This document shows, one piece after another, positions 18,662-29,704 of a DNA stretch of 44,342 nucleotides; position 1 is the stretch's first letter; each line of letters starts with the position of its first letter. The position numbers and the translations under genes are program-made. The stretch lies in the NCBI GenBank assembly GCA_021299175.1, contig JAJTFY010000010.1:1-44342 (forward strand), read 5' to 3'. The notes under the pieces were generated by a model, which saw only the letters and a program-made list of their open reading frames with translations, was not told the origin of the DNA and did not search any database. The DNA is from Chitinophagaceae bacterium. GTDB taxonomy: Bacteria > Bacteroidota > Bacteroidia > Chitinophagales > Chitinophagaceae.

Positions 18662-21352
18662 ATGAAAAAAAACTTGGTCCTGCCGCTCAGGCTACTCGCC
18701 CTTTTCCTGCCTATTGTTCTTGTTATATCCTTTTCTATTCGGAATGAGGATGCGTTTTTCACCGCCGATGATCCAAAAGTTGCCAACCTTAAACTGCCCC
18801 AGGGTTTTAAAGCAGAAAGGCTTTATGGACCTTCTGAGCATGAAGAAGGATCTTGGGTATCCATGACCTTTGACAACAAGGGCAGAATTATAGCATCTGA
18901 CCAATATGGATACCTGTACCGTTTGAAGGTACCAGCCATTGGAGATACCATCAACAAAACAACAGTTGAAAAACTGGAAGTCCTGAAAGATCCTGCTTTC
19001 ATGACCGATACCACAACAGGAAAGGTTTCCATGGGTTATGCACATGGTCTGCTCTATGCTTTCAACAGTTTATATGTGATGATCAACCATCGCGGAAATG
19101 GAAAATTAAAGAGAACCAGTGGGCTTTACCGTCTCCAGGACACTGATGGAGATGATCAGTTTGACAAAATAACCTTGCTCAAATTGCTGGATGGCGATGG
19201 AGAACATGGGCCACACAGCATTGTTCTTGCTCCAGACAAACAATCCCTGTTTGTAGTTTCCGGCAACTTCACAAAAATTCCAAAATTGGATTCATATCAG
19301 AATATTCCAGACGGAAAGTTTGATAACCTATTCCCCTTAATCAAGGACCCCAATGGTCATGATAACACCGTTGAATCCCATGGTGGATGGGTGGCCCAGG
19401 TTGATTCAACCGGCAGCAAATGGAACATGTATGCGTCAGGCTTCCGCAATCCTTTTGACCTCGCGTTCAATAATGCTGGAGAGATGTTCACTTATGATTC
19501 TGACATGGAGTGGGATTTTGGCACACCATGGTACCGCCCTACCAGAATTCTCCACGTTACCAGCGGTGGTGAATACGGCTGGAGACCCGGCACCAACAAA
19601 TGGAATGCCAACTACCCTGACAACCTTCCGGCAGCCGTTAATGTAGGACAGGGATCTCCTACCAATTTTGTATCTGGATCCAACGCAAAATTCCCGGAGA
19701 AATACCGCAATGCATTGTTCGCCTTTGACTGGAGTTTCGGCATCATTTATGCCATCTATCCAAAATCAAACGGTGCATCCTACACTGCAACAGGTGAAGA
19801 ATTCATTTCTGGATCCCCGCTCCCATTGACTGATGGAGTTATAGGACCTGATGGCGCATTGTATTTCCTTACCGGAGGCAGAAGGCTGGAGTCAGACATG
19901 TACCGTGTTTATTATGCAGGATCTGAGACGAAGAATACTGCCATGGCAAAAGTTGAATTAAATGAAGCACAAAAAACCCGTAAGAAGTTGGAAACCTATC
20001 ATGGGAAACCAACGGCAGGTGCCGTGAATGAAGCCTGGCCCTTTTTAAAGGACAAGGATCGTTTCATTCGTTATGCGGCGCGCATCGCTGTTGAAGCACA
20101 ACCGCTTGCGGAATGGACTGATAAAACAATCAATGAAAAAGATCCGGTAATCCTTACCAATGCAGCGATTGGTCTGGCAAGGCGTGGTGATGCGAAAGTC
20201 AAGAAGCCATTGCTGACAGCTCTTACCAATGTAAATATTTCCTTGCTCACAGCGCCACAGCAGCTGGATTTGATGCGTGCCATTGAACTTGTCTTTACCA
20301 GGATGGGCGCACCTGATGGAGCTGAAAAAGATGCTGTGGCTAAATTACTGAGTCCCATTTTCCCGGCTGCCACCAATGAGCTCAACAAGGAACTCAGCAA
20401 GCTATTGGTCTATGTTGATGCACCAAAAGCTGTTGAAAAAACAATGGCCCTCTTGGCTGTTGCCAAAGATGACATGGCTGCACAGAAAACAGTTTCTGAA
20501 TCATCAGACCTGATTCTTCGCAATCCACAGTATGGAATGGACATTGCAGGCATGTTGTCCAAAATGCCTCCACTCACACAGACCTGGTATGCAAATGTTT
20601 TGAGCCAGGCCAAGAATGGCTGGACAGATGATTTGAGAACCAAATATTTCCAATGGTATTATTCCGCATTCGGTTACAAAGGAGGTGTTTGTTATGTTGG
20701 TTTCATCGATAAGGCAAGAAAAAATGCATTAGAAAATCATCCTAAAGAAAGTTTTGCAAAATACAACAGAATCTCTGGAGACTCGATTGTAACCCTTGCC
20801 AGGAAAGGCTTGGACATTGGACCTGTAAGGCCGAAAGGTCCAGGCCGTGGATGGAAACTTGCTGAAGCCTTGGCCGTCGTAGACAGTGCCAACGGAACAA
20901 GAAATTTTGAGCAAGGAAAAGCAATGTTTGCCGCATCCCTCTGTCGTACCTGTCACCAGGTCAGAGGAGAAGGTGGTATTGCAGGTCCAGACCTTTCCCA
21001 GCTGGGAACCCGGTTCTCCAACAAGGATATGCTTGAAGCCATCATCTCCCCTAGCAAGACCATCTCAGACCAATATGGTTCAACGGTGTTCTACCTCAAA
21101 GCCGGTGGCTCACTCATGGGAAGATTGATACGCCAGGACAATGACAAATACTACATTTCACAAAATCCTTTTGACACTCAAACCATCAAGGAGGTTTTGA
21201 AGAAGAATGTTGCCAGAACCCGTGTATCTGAGGTATCTCCGATGCTGCCTGGTATGATCAATGGCCTGAACCCTGAGGAACTCAAGGACCTGATGGCCTA
21301 CTTGAAATCCGGTGGCAATCCAGCTCACCCTGTTTACAATTCAACCAAATAA
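18662..21352 (+). CDS. Beta-propeller (PQQ-dehydrogenase-like) protein with C-terminal heme-binding CxxCH domain
   Basis: Propeller segments DRIIASDQYGYLYRL-type, HEAT-like middle region, C-terminal AASLCRTCHQVRGEGGIAGPDLSQLGTRFSNKDMLEAIISPSKTISDQY. Confidence 0.83.
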   Translation: MKKNLVLPLRLLALFLPIVLVISFSIRNEDAFFTADDPKVANLKLPQGFKAERLYGPSEHEEGSWVSMTFDNKGRIIASDQYGYLYRLKVPAIGDTINKTTVEKLEVLKDPAFMTDTTTGKVSMGYAHGLLYAFNSLYVMINHRGNGKLKRTSGLYRLQDTDGDDQFDKITLLKLLDGDGEHGPHSIVLAPDKQSLFVVSGNFTKIPKLDSYQNIPDGKFDNLFPLIKDPNGHDNTVESHGGWVAQVDSTGSKWNMYASGFRNPFDLAFNNAGEMFTYDSDMEWDFGTPWYRPTRILHVTSGGEYGWRPGTNKWNANYPDNLPAAVNVGQGSPTNFVSGSNAKFPEKYRNALFAFDWSFGIIYAIYPKSNGASYTATGEEFISGSPLPLTDGVIGPDGALYFLTGGRRLESDMYRVYYAGSETKNTAMAKVELNEAQKTRKKLETYHGKPTAGAVNEAWPFLKDKDRFIRYAARIAVEAQPLAEWTDKTINEKDPVILTNAAIGLARRGDAKVKKPLLTALTNVNISLLTAPQQLDLMRAIELVFTRMGAPDGAEKDAVAKLLSPIFPAATNELNKELSKLLVYVDAPKAVEKTMALLAVAKDDMAAQKTVSESSDLILRNPQYGMDIAGMLSKMPPLTQTWYANVLSQAKNGWTDDLRTKYFQWYYSAFGYKGGVCYVGFIDKARKNALENHPKESFAKYNRISGDSIVTLARKGLDIGPVRPKGPGRGWKLAEALAVVDSANGTRNFEQGKAMFAASLCRTCHQVRGEGGIAGPDLSQLGTRFSNKDMLEAIISPSKTISDQYGSTVFYLKAGGSLMGRLIRQDNDKYYISQNPFDTQTIKEVLKKNVARTRVSEVSPMLPGMINGLNPEELKDLMAYLKSGGNPAHPVYNSTK

Positions 21353-21354
21353 AC

Positions 21355-22398
21355 ATGCCTCAACAGCAGATTTGGAGCGATAAGGTTGGAAATGTATCAC
21401 AGGTTGGGGGCATTGAAACGTCTGTGCTTGACAATGGCATCAGCAGGGGCATGCGTGTTGCCTGGATCAATACCGGAGCCGGACTTCGCTTCAAGGTGTT
21501 GATCGATAGGGCAATGGATATCGCTGATGCTGCTTACAATCAATACAACCTGGCCTGGTTGAACCATGCTGGGTTTCCACCACCACAACCTTCTTCAGAC
21601 AAGGGTTTGGATTGGCTCCGAACCTTTGGCGGCGGCCTGGTGACTACCTGTGGCCTCTCCCATGTTGGCGGACCAGAAAAAGATGCATTTGGTGAAAGAG
21701 GAGTGCACGGCAACATCAGCAATATCCCGGCAGAAATTGTCTCCATTGTTCAACCAGATCCTGAAAACGGAAACATGAACATGAGCATCACCGGCATCAT
21801 CAGAGAATCTAAAATTTTCGGTCCGGCACTGGAGCTCAGAAGAACCATTTCCGCAACGCTTGGTGTTTCTGGATTCAAGATCCATGATGAGATTTCCAAC
21901 AGGGGCAATACACCTGCACCACACATGATCCTCTATCATTGCAATTTCGGATGGCCCCTTGCAGACAAGGGAAGCCTATTGATATGGAAGGGCAAAATGC
22001 TCACCCGTGATGGGAATGATTTCCCCAATGGCGAAGCTTTTAAAACCTGCCCTGATACCCTGATGAACCACAATGGCAATGGTGAAGAAGTGGCAATTGT
22101 TGATATTGAGGCGTCTGAGAGCGGACAATGCATCTGTGGCCTCCACAATCCTGCGTTGGAATTGGCTTTAGCAATTCAATTCAATAAAAATGAATTGCCA
22201 TGGATGACCAATTGGCAACACTGGGGCAAAGGTGAATATGTTACAGGCCTTGAACCGGGTTCTCATCCGCCCATTGGCCAATCCAAAGCCAGGGAAAATG
22301 AAACACTGATTTTCATCTCACCTGGAGAACACATCCAGTACAATCTTTCATTCCAAGCCATTCAAGGAAATGAAAACATCGACAAAAATTTTCATTGA
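21355..22398 (+). CDS. DUF4432 / aldose-1-epimerase-like protein
   Basis: GGIETSVLDNGISRGMRVAWINTGAGLRFKVLIDRAMDI...GLVTTCGLSHVGG. Confidence 0.78.
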   Translation: MPQQQIWSDKVGNVSQVGGIETSVLDNGISRGMRVAWINTGAGLRFKVLIDRAMDIADAAYNQYNLAWLNHAGFPPPQPSSDKGLDWLRTFGGGLVTTCGLSHVGGPEKDAFGERGVHGNISNIPAEIVSIVQPDPENGNMNMSITGIIRESKIFGPALELRRTISATLGVSGFKIHDEISNRGNTPAPHMILYHCNFGWPLADKGSLLIWKGKMLTRDGNDFPNGEAFKTCPDTLMNHNGNGEEVAIVDIEASESGQCICGLHNPALELALAIQFNKNELPWMTNWQHWGKGEYVTGLEPGSHPPIGQSKARENETLIFISPGEHIQYNLSFQAIQGNENIDKNFH

Positions 22399-22423
22399 TT
22401 ATTTAACCCTAACATAAGCCGAT

Positions 22424-23638
22424 ATGGAACAACAAAGCATTGCAAAAAAAGCACTCGAACAAGGCAAAGGAATTCTTCGATTAGCACCAACATGGGTACC
22501 CAGATCATTTTGTGTTCCTGGAAGAAGGATAAAATTACATCCTGATGATTACTATATCCTGGGAGGAGAAAGGGGTGGCATTGATGAGCGCTGGCTTTCG
22601 TCAACGACACCTGCGAAAAATGGTCCTTTAACAGGAGAAAATGAAGGACTCAGCCCTGTGGTTTACCAGGATGGCCAAACCACCCATCAGATCCTGTTGA
22701 AAGATGCTGTTGATGAATTGAAAGGAGAACTCATAGGAGACAGACTCTGGAATGAATACCAAAGCTGGCCCATGTATTCCAAGTTTTTTGATAACATGGG
22801 GCCACTTCCCCATCATGTTCACCATAACGATGAAAAAGCTGCTTTGATCGGTCAAAAAGGGAAACCCGAAGCCTATTATTTCCCTCCGCAATTGAACAAC
22901 CATGGAGGTGATTTTCCTTATACATTTATCGGCATCGCACCTGGCACACCGAAAGATGTGATCAAGGATTGTCTGCTCAATTTCACCAAGGGTGATAACA
23001 AGATTACCAACTATTCACAGGCCTACAAATTGGAACCTGGTACTGGATGGGATGTTCCTCCTGGATTGTTGCATGCTCCTGGCAGCATGTGTACTTATGA
23101 GCCACAAAAGGCATCAGATGTTTTTGCCATGTACCAATCGTTGGTGAATGAGGCCATCATTCCGGAAGAATTACTCTGGAATGGTACACCCAAGGAAAGC
23201 ATCGGTGATTATGATGCCCTGATGGAAGTTTTGGACTGGGAACTCAATGTGGATCCCAATACCATGGCCAACCGTTTCATGGCACCCAAGCCTGTGCATG
23301 ACCTGGAGGAAATGAAAGCCAATGGGTATGTAGAAAATTGGATTTGCTACAAATCAGAAGCCTTTGGCGCTAAGGAACTTACCGTTTTCCCTGGACAAAC
23401 GGTAACCATAAAGGATAGTGCTGCATACGGTATCATCGTCATGCAAGGACGCGGAACATTTGGTGTTTGGGAAATTGAAACCCCTGCCCTGATCCGTTAT
23501 GGACAGCTGACCAACGATGAATTCTTCATCAGTGAAAAGGCAGCCATGGAAGGCGTCAAAATAGTCAATACATCTGCCACTGATCCTATCGTCATCCTGA
23601 AACATTTTGGACCTAACAACCCCGACATGGTTTTATAA
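22424..23638 (+). CDS. Cupin / class I mannose-6-phosphate-isomerase-like protein
   Basis: LPHHVHHNDEKAALIGQKGKPEAYYF and GWDVPPGLLHAPGS metal-binding cupin motifs. Confidence 0.65.
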   Translation: MEQQSIAKKALEQGKGILRLAPTWVPRSFCVPGRRIKLHPDDYYILGGERGGIDERWLSSTTPAKNGPLTGENEGLSPVVYQDGQTTHQILLKDAVDELKGELIGDRLWNEYQSWPMYSKFFDNMGPLPHHVHHNDEKAALIGQKGKPEAYYFPPQLNNHGGDFPYTFIGIAPGTPKDVIKDCLLNFTKGDNKITNYSQAYKLEPGTGWDVPPGLLHAPGSMCTYEPQKASDVFAMYQSLVNEAIIPEELLWNGTPKESIGDYDALMEVLDWELNVDPNTMANRFMAPKPVHDLEEMKANGYVENWICYKSEAFGAKELTVFPGQTVTIKDSAAYGIIVMQGRGTFGVWEIETPALIRYGQLTNDEFFISEKAAMEGVKIVNTSATDPIVILKHFGPNNPDMVL

Positions 23639-23650
23639 ACCGTTTAAAAC

Positions 23651-26600
23651 ATGAAAAAAAACAGCAAATATAGATTCCACTTCGGAGGAATGGCAGTCGT
23701 TGCAGCCATGATAGGTATATTTTCCTTCATGATGCCCGGATCGACCAAACTCAGCATCAACAAAGGTTCCCGCATTATCCTCATCGGCAACAACTTGGGT
23801 TCCAGGATGATAGAGTTTGATCATTTTGAAACAGAGCTGCAGCTTCGTTATCCAGACAGCATGCTCTATGTTCGCAACATGTGTGATGGAGGAAATACGC
23901 CTGGATTCCGTCCACATTCCGGAAGAAAAACGCCATGGGCATTTCCTGGTGCAGAAAAATTTCAAACTGAACTGGCCAAAGCGGCTGGAATGGAAGGTTT
24001 TGTAGAGTACCCTGATCAATGGATGACCAAACACAAGGCAGACATCATCATTGCCTTCTTTGGATACAATGAATCATTTCAGGGTGTATCCGGCTTGGAG
24101 AACTACAAGGCTGAGCTAGACGCATTCATCAAGCATACCCTGTCTCAGAAATACAATGGAAATGCTGCCCCTCAACTCGCATTGGTTTCACCAATAGCAT
24201 TCGAAAACCTTTCAGGGAAATACGACCTTCCCAACGGAAAAACGGAGAATGCCAATCTTCTGCTATACACCCAGGCCATGAAAGAAATTGCTGCGAAAAA
24301 CAAGGTTCATTTTGTGAATGCCTTCACCCCCAGCAAGATTTGGCTGGATGATCCAGCCACGGAGTTGACCATTGACGGCAGCCAACTGACCAATGAGGGA
24401 TATGCAAAATTCGGCCCTTTCCTGGCCAATGAGGTTTTTGGAAAATCCAGTATACCAACACCATCCAACAAAACAGCAGTATATGCTGCCGTAATGGAGA
24501 AAAACTGGATGTGGCACAACGACTACAAAATTCCCAATGGCGTGCATGTTTTTGGGAGAAGGTATAACCCATTTGGACCCGACAACTATCCAGCAGAGCA
24601 AAAGAAAATCAGGGAAATGACCCTGATCCGGGATACCGCCATCTGGATGGCTGCCCAAGGAAAAAAAATGGATCTGGCAGCTGCAGATGCAAAAACATCC
24701 ATTCTACCTCAGGTTCAAACCAACTACAAACCCAAAGATCCCAATGCTGCAATGCGTTATTTATATGGGCAGGAAGCCCTCGATAAATTCACCGTTGCAC
24801 CTGGATACAAAATAGATTTGTTCGCTTCTGAAGTGGAATTTACTGATCTCGCCAATCCTGTGCAGATTTCCTTTGACAACAAGGGTAGACTTTGGGTGGC
24901 AGTTATGCCAACCTATCCGCATTGGAAACCAGGTGATCCAAAACCGAATGACAAGATCATCATTTTGGAAGATACCAACAACGATGGAAAAGCAGACAAG
25001 CAAACCACCTTTGCGGATGGATTGCAGCTGCCACTGGGCTTTGAACTAGCACCTGAAGGGGTGTATCTTTCGCAGGGAACAAATTTCATGTTGCTGAAAG
25101 ATACCAATGGTGATGACAAATGCGATAGCAGGGAAGTTCTTTTGAGTGGCTTCGATGACCATGACACCCATCATGCGCACCATGCCTATACTACAGATGC
25201 ATCGGGTTCCATCTACATGGGACAGGGTGTATTTCTGGCCAATGATATAGAGACTTCTTATGGTCCTGTACGCGGCACCAATGGTGGCTTTTTCCGTTAC
25301 GACACCAAAAAGAAAAAGCTTGATCGTATTGCTCAGCTGTCCATTCCCAACCCTTGGGGTATCGCCTTTGATAATTGGGGACAGGTTTTCTATGCTGAAA
25401 CTTCAGGACCAGATGTTACCTGGATGACCCCAGGAACAGTCAAGTCTCGTTATGGTGAAGCCACTCCAACACCGGCGTCCATCATTGAAGAGAAGCACCG
25501 TGTAAGGCCAACTTCAGGACTGGAATTTATCTCCAGCAGGCATTTCCCGGATGAAGTGCAGGGTGATATGCTCATCAACAATACCATTGGATTTTTGGGG
25601 ACCAAGCAACACAAAATGATGGATGCAGGCGCAGGCTATTCCACCCAACACAGGCAAGATCTTGTGCGTTCCAGCGACATCAATTATCGCCCGGTTGATC
25701 TTGAATTTGCCCCTGATGGATCCCTGTATATTGCAGACTGGCACAATGTCTTGATCGGTCATATGCAGCACAACATAAGGGATCCATTGCGTGATCATAC
25801 CCATGGCCGTATCTACCGTGTCACCTATCCTTCTCGCCCGCTGGTAACCCCTGCAAAAGTAGATGGTGCCACCATCCCTGAACTGCTGGAGAATTTAACC
25901 TTGCCTGAATACCGCACACGCTACAGAACTCGTCGTGAACTGAGGGAACACCCAGCAACAGCGGTGCTTCCGGAACTGAAAAAATGGATCAGCAAACTGG
26001 ACAAAAATTCACCCCAATACGAAAAGCTTTTGCTGGAAGCGCTCTGGGTAAGCTGGGGCCAAAACAAGGTCGATCAACCATTGCTGCGCCAACTGCTCAA
26101 AGCCAAGGACTATCGCATCCGGGCCGCTGCCGTGGAAGTGGCGCGTTTTGCAGGCAACGAATTGCCAGACAAAGCTGCCCTCCTGATGGGTGCTGCAAAA
26201 GATGACAGTGCCCGTGTTCGCATCGAGTCCATTGTTGCTGCGTCTTGGTTGAGCAAGGAAAAAGGATTGCCCATCATCCTTGAGGCAGGAAAAAAACCAC
26301 TGGATTCATGGATGGTAAAACCCTATGCCACTGCCGAGGCCCATATCAATGGCCATGGTGTGATCAGGAAAAAACAAGATGTTGCAGACAAGGCACCAAC
26401 TGCTGCAGGCATAAACTCGGAAGTTTTGGCAAAAGGCAAAGCGATTTATATGCGCGATGGTTACTGCAATACCTGCCACCAAGGCGATGGAAAAGGCTTG
26501 GAAGCAGCCGGCTTCCCTCCTCTCAGTGGTTCAAAATGGGTTACTGGAAATGAAGACCGATTGATCAAACTGGTCATGAAAGGACTTTATGGCCCTATTG

Positions 26601-26827
26601 AAGTGAATGGAAAGCAATACCCCGGACAGGTTCCCATGACACAATACGGAGGTATGCTGAATGACAATGAGATGGCAGCGGTTTTGACCTATGTGCGCAA
26701 TGCATTTGGCAACAAGGCTCCCGCCGTTACTCCAGAAAAAGTCAAAGAAGTTCGCGCAGCGATCAAGGACAAATCCGGTTTCTACACGCCTGAAGAACTC
26801 CTTAAGCTTCATCCAATGGAGAAATAA
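23651..26827 (+). CDS. PVC-type heme-binding CxxCH protein: SGNH-like N-terminus + beta-propeller dehydrogenase + HEAT + cytochrome c
   Basis: 1058 aa; signal/anchor at N-terminus; RIILIGNNLGSRM block; VEFTDLANPVQISFDNKGRLWVAVMPTYPHW propeller; YCNTCHQGDGKGLEAAGFPPLSGS cytochrome c. Confidence 0.87.
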   Translation: MKKNSKYRFHFGGMAVVAAMIGIFSFMMPGSTKLSINKGSRIILIGNNLGSRMIEFDHFETELQLRYPDSMLYVRNMCDGGNTPGFRPHSGRKTPWAFPGAEKFQTELAKAAGMEGFVEYPDQWMTKHKADIIIAFFGYNESFQGVSGLENYKAELDAFIKHTLSQKYNGNAAPQLALVSPIAFENLSGKYDLPNGKTENANLLLYTQAMKEIAAKNKVHFVNAFTPSKIWLDDPATELTIDGSQLTNEGYAKFGPFLANEVFGKSSIPTPSNKTAVYAAVMEKNWMWHNDYKIPNGVHVFGRRYNPFGPDNYPAEQKKIREMTLIRDTAIWMAAQGKKMDLAAADAKTSILPQVQTNYKPKDPNAAMRYLYGQEALDKFTVAPGYKIDLFASEVEFTDLANPVQISFDNKGRLWVAVMPTYPHWKPGDPKPNDKIIILEDTNNDGKADKQTTFADGLQLPLGFELAPEGVYLSQGTNFMLLKDTNGDDKCDSREVLLSGFDDHDTHHAHHAYTTDASGSIYMGQGVFLANDIETSYGPVRGTNGGFFRYDTKKKKLDRIAQLSIPNPWGIAFDNWGQVFYAETSGPDVTWMTPGTVKSRYGEATPTPASIIEEKHRVRPTSGLEFISSRHFPDEVQGDMLINNTIGFLGTKQHKMMDAGAGYSTQHRQDLVRSSDINYRPVDLEFAPDGSLYIADWHNVLIGHMQHNIRDPLRDHTHGRIYRVTYPSRPLVTPAKVDGATIPELLENLTLPEYRTRYRTRRELREHPATAVLPELKKWISKLDKNSPQYEKLLLEALWVSWGQNKVDQPLLRQLLKAKDYRIRAAAVEVARFAGNELPDKAALLMGAAKDDSARVRIESIVAASWLSKEKGLPIILEAGKKPLDSWMVKPYATAEAHINGHGVIRKKQDVADKAPTAAGINSEVLAKGKAIYMRDGYCNTCHQGDGKGLEAAGFPPLSGSKWVTGNEDRLIKLVMKGLYGPIEVNGKQYPGQVPMTQYGGMLNDNEMAAVLTYVRNAFGNKAPAVTPEKVKEVRAAIKDKSGFYTPEELLKLHPMEK

Positions 26828-26870
26828 AAAACATGATTTTTGATTACCTTGAAAAAAGAACACAACCATC

Positions 26871-27746
26871 ATGAATAAAAATTCCATGCTAAAATCATTT
26901 TCCATTCTTTGTTGTTTCATGGTCAGCATGGCAACAGGATTCAGCCAAAAACAAAAGGGGAAATCCAAAAAACCCTTGATTGTTTTTGTCACTGGAGATC
27001 ATGAATACAGCGGCGAAGCCACCCTTCCCATTGTTGCAGCAGAACTGGAAAAAAACTATGGATTCCGCACCATCGTGTTGAAGGCTTATCCCGATCACAA
27101 TGCAGAGGAAAACATACCAGGGCTGGAAGCGCTCAAGGACGCTGACCTGGCGGTATTCTTTCTCCGTTGGAGGAAGCTTCCTGCTGATCAGGTCCAGTTG
27201 ATTGAAGACTACCTGAAGACCAAAAAACCATTGGTTGGATTTCGCACCACCACCCATGCGTTCAATTATCCCAAGGGACATCCTTTGGAGAAATGGAATG
27301 CATTTGGTGAGTTTGCTTTCAACACACCTCCCGGCTGGGGCGGCATCAACAAGCATACCCATTATGGCCACGAATCATCCACAGATGTGACCATGATTGA
27401 TTCAGTATCCAACGATCCCATCCTTACCGGAGTAGGCAAAACCTTCCATGCCCGTTCATGGCTTTATCAGGTATTGCCCAAATATCCCTCCAATGGTTCG
27501 AAAGCATTGATGATGGGGCACTCCATCAAGCCCAACAACAAGAACGCTTACGACAATCCGGTGGCTTGGACAGGCACCAACAGCTTTGGCGCACGCATCT
27601 TTTTTACCACCCTTGGTCATCCTGAAGATTTTGATCAGGAACCATTTCAACACATGGTCATCAACGCGATCCATTGGGCCGCAGGAAAACCAGTGCCGAA
27701 AAAATGGAAAGGCCCCATGCAAATCAATGTACCCTACAGGAAATAA
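26871..27746 (+). CDS. ThuA domain-containing secreted protein
   Basis: Signal peptide ...MVSMATGFSQ; GDHEYSGEATLPIVAAELEK, DLAVFFLRWRKLPADQ, GHPLEKWNAFGEFAF. Confidence 0.85.
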   Translation: MNKNSMLKSFSILCCFMVSMATGFSQKQKGKSKKPLIVFVTGDHEYSGEATLPIVAAELEKNYGFRTIVLKAYPDHNAEENIPGLEALKDADLAVFFLRWRKLPADQVQLIEDYLKTKKPLVGFRTTTHAFNYPKGHPLEKWNAFGEFAFNTPPGWGGINKHTHYGHESSTDVTMIDSVSNDPILTGVGKTFHARSWLYQVLPKYPSNGSKALMMGHSIKPNNKNAYDNPVAWTGTNSFGARIFFTTLGHPEDFDQEPFQHMVINAIHWAAGKPVPKKWKGPMQINVPYRK

Positions 27747-27760
27747 AACAGCAAAACAGT

Positions 27761-28612
27761 ATGTATAAAATTGGATTCAATACCTTGGTTTGGTCTGCCG
27801 TGGTTTCGGATGAACAATTCCCCATCATCGATCGATTGAAAGCCATTGGATACGATGGTGTGGAATGTTTTATTGGTGCACCGGATGATGCTGCCTACAA
27901 GCGTTTTGGCGACCATGCACAGAACATCGGATTGGAAACCACCAGTGTATTTGTAGTGGATGCAGCACAGAATCCGGTTGACCCTTCCCCTGCTGTACGT
28001 GCCAAAGCACTGGACCGCATCAAATGGGGTATCGACCGTGCACATGATATGCGCTCTTCTATTCTTTGTGGCCCTTTTCATTCTGCACACGGAAACTTCT
28101 CAAAGAAGCCACCACAGGAAGACGAATACAACTGGTGTGCAGAAGTCTTGCACCATGCTGGAGAACATGCAGCGCAGGCCGGCATCACACTTGCCCTGGA
28201 AGCATTGAACCGCTTTGAATGTTATCTCTGCAATACAATGGTGCAACTCAAATACCTTGTTGACAAAGCCAATCATCCGCATGTCAAAGCGATGTATGAT
28301 ACCCATCATGCCAATATTGAAGAGAAAAAAGCAAATGAAGCACTGTCAACCATTGCGCCTGTTCTGGCACATGTACACATCAGTGAAAATGATCGGGGAA
28401 CACCAGGAGATGGTCATGTGCATTGGGATGAAACCTTTGCCAGCCTTGCCGCAATCAATTACAACGGATGGCTGACCATCGAAGCATTTTCGCGCAATGA
28501 TCCTGACTTTGCCAATGCCATCAATGTATGGAGAGAATACTCAGGCCCTTGGGACATGGCCATCAATGGGCTTTCCTTCATCAAAGCACAAGCGGCAAAA
28601 CACAATCTTTAA
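27761..28612 (+). CDS. Sugar phosphate isomerase/epimerase (TIM barrel, cytoplasmic)
   Basis: MYKIGFNTLVWSAVVSDEQFPIIDRLKAIGYDGVE...ALEALNRFECYLCNT...MYDTHHANIEE; start corrected from 27674. Confidence 0.85.
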   Translation: MYKIGFNTLVWSAVVSDEQFPIIDRLKAIGYDGVECFIGAPDDAAYKRFGDHAQNIGLETTSVFVVDAAQNPVDPSPAVRAKALDRIKWGIDRAHDMRSSILCGPFHSAHGNFSKKPPQEDEYNWCAEVLHHAGEHAAQAGITLALEALNRFECYLCNTMVQLKYLVDKANHPHVKAMYDTHHANIEEKKANEALSTIAPVLAHVHISENDRGTPGDGHVHWDETFASLAAINYNGWLTIEAFSRNDPDFANAINVWREYSGPWDMAINGLSFIKAQAAKHNL

Positions 28613-28636
28613 TTCTTCAAACAAAAATGCAACCAT

Positions 28637-29671
28637 ATGTCTGAAAACAATTATCCAAAACTCCACAACGCGACATGGCCTGGCATCGTAGGAAAAGGCC
28701 CGGATTCAGAACCCCCTATTTCACTGGACACATTGATCGACTTCACTGCCAATGCAGAAGTGGATGGTGTGAAATTTGATGGCATCGATATCGGCCTTTT
28801 TGAGCCCCATTTCAACATCGATGAATCAGAAGATGGGATCAAAAGATTGGCTGACAAAGTAGGTGAACTCAACCTCAACATCGGTTCTTTGGTGGCCCCC
28901 ATCTGGGGTGGCCCAGCCATGGGCAGCAAAGAAGACCGCGCAGTCTTTGTTGACATGGTGAAACGCTCATGCGAATTTGGAAAAAAACTCCGCAATGCCG
29001 GTGTACGCCCCTACGGCATCATCCGCATCGACTCTGCCAGCAAGCCGGAAGCCTGGGCACAGGATCCTGCAGGCAACACCAAACTGATTGCTGAAACTTT
29101 TCGTGAGGCCTGTGATGTTGCTGCAGATTATGGTGAGCGACTGGCTGCTGAAGGTGAGATCTGTTGGGGTGGCATGCACAGCTGGAAGGCCATGGTAGAT
29201 ACCCTTGAGGCTGTTGATCGTCCGAACATCGGGTTCCAGGCAGACATGGCCCATACTTTGCTTTACCTGCTTGGTTACAATGCACCTGAGCACCGCATCC
29301 TTCCTGAAAATTTTGACTGGAGCGATGGTGCTGTTTTGGATGAAGGACTAAAAAAACTCACCAGCGCACTGCGCCCCTGGACCATTGATTTCCATGTCGC
29401 ACAAAACGATGGAACCGTTCATGGTACAGGATCTCACGACAAAACTGGAAGACATTGCCAGGCACTTGATCCCAACGGAAAGCTCGACATCGCAAAGCAT
29501 GCAGGCTTTTGGCTGCGCGATGAAAATGGCGAACTCACCAAAGCCTTTCAGCACATTTGCTGGGATGGCTGCATGTTCCCCAACGATGTCATGATGAAAC
29601 AACAAACATGGAATGATATCCTTGCTGCCTTGATCAAAGTAAGGAACCACCATGGTTGGACCGGAGCATAA
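28637..29671 (+). CDS. Sugar phosphate isomerase/epimerase family protein (second, divergent TIM barrel)
   Basis: [19 protein letters not shown]...[41 protein letters not shown]. Confidence 0.77.
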   Translation: MSENNYPKLHNATWPGIVGKGPDSEPPISLDTLIDFTANAEVDGVKFDGIDIGLFEPHFNIDESEDGIKRLADKVGELNLNIGSLVAPIWGGPAMGSKEDRAVFVDMVKRSCEFGKKLRNAGVRPYGIIRIDSASKPEAWAQDPAGNTKLIAETFREACDVAADYGERLAAEGEICWGGMHSWKAMVDTLEAVDRPNIGFQADMAHTLLYLLGYNAPEHRILPENFDWSDGAVLDEGLKKLTSALRPWTIDFHVAQNDGTVHGTGSHDKTGRHCQALDPNGKLDIAKHAGFWLRDENGELTKAFQHICWDGCMFPNDVMMKQQTWNDILAALIKVRNHHGWTGA

Positions 29672-29704
29672 TAATCTTCATTTATAAACGACAATACGCT
29701 TACA

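Noticed and set aside
27674-27760. Extended N-terminus of the first isomerase overlapping thuA
   Set aside because: Homology begins at MYKIGFNTLVW (ATG 27761); upstream residues are out-of-frame thuA sequence.
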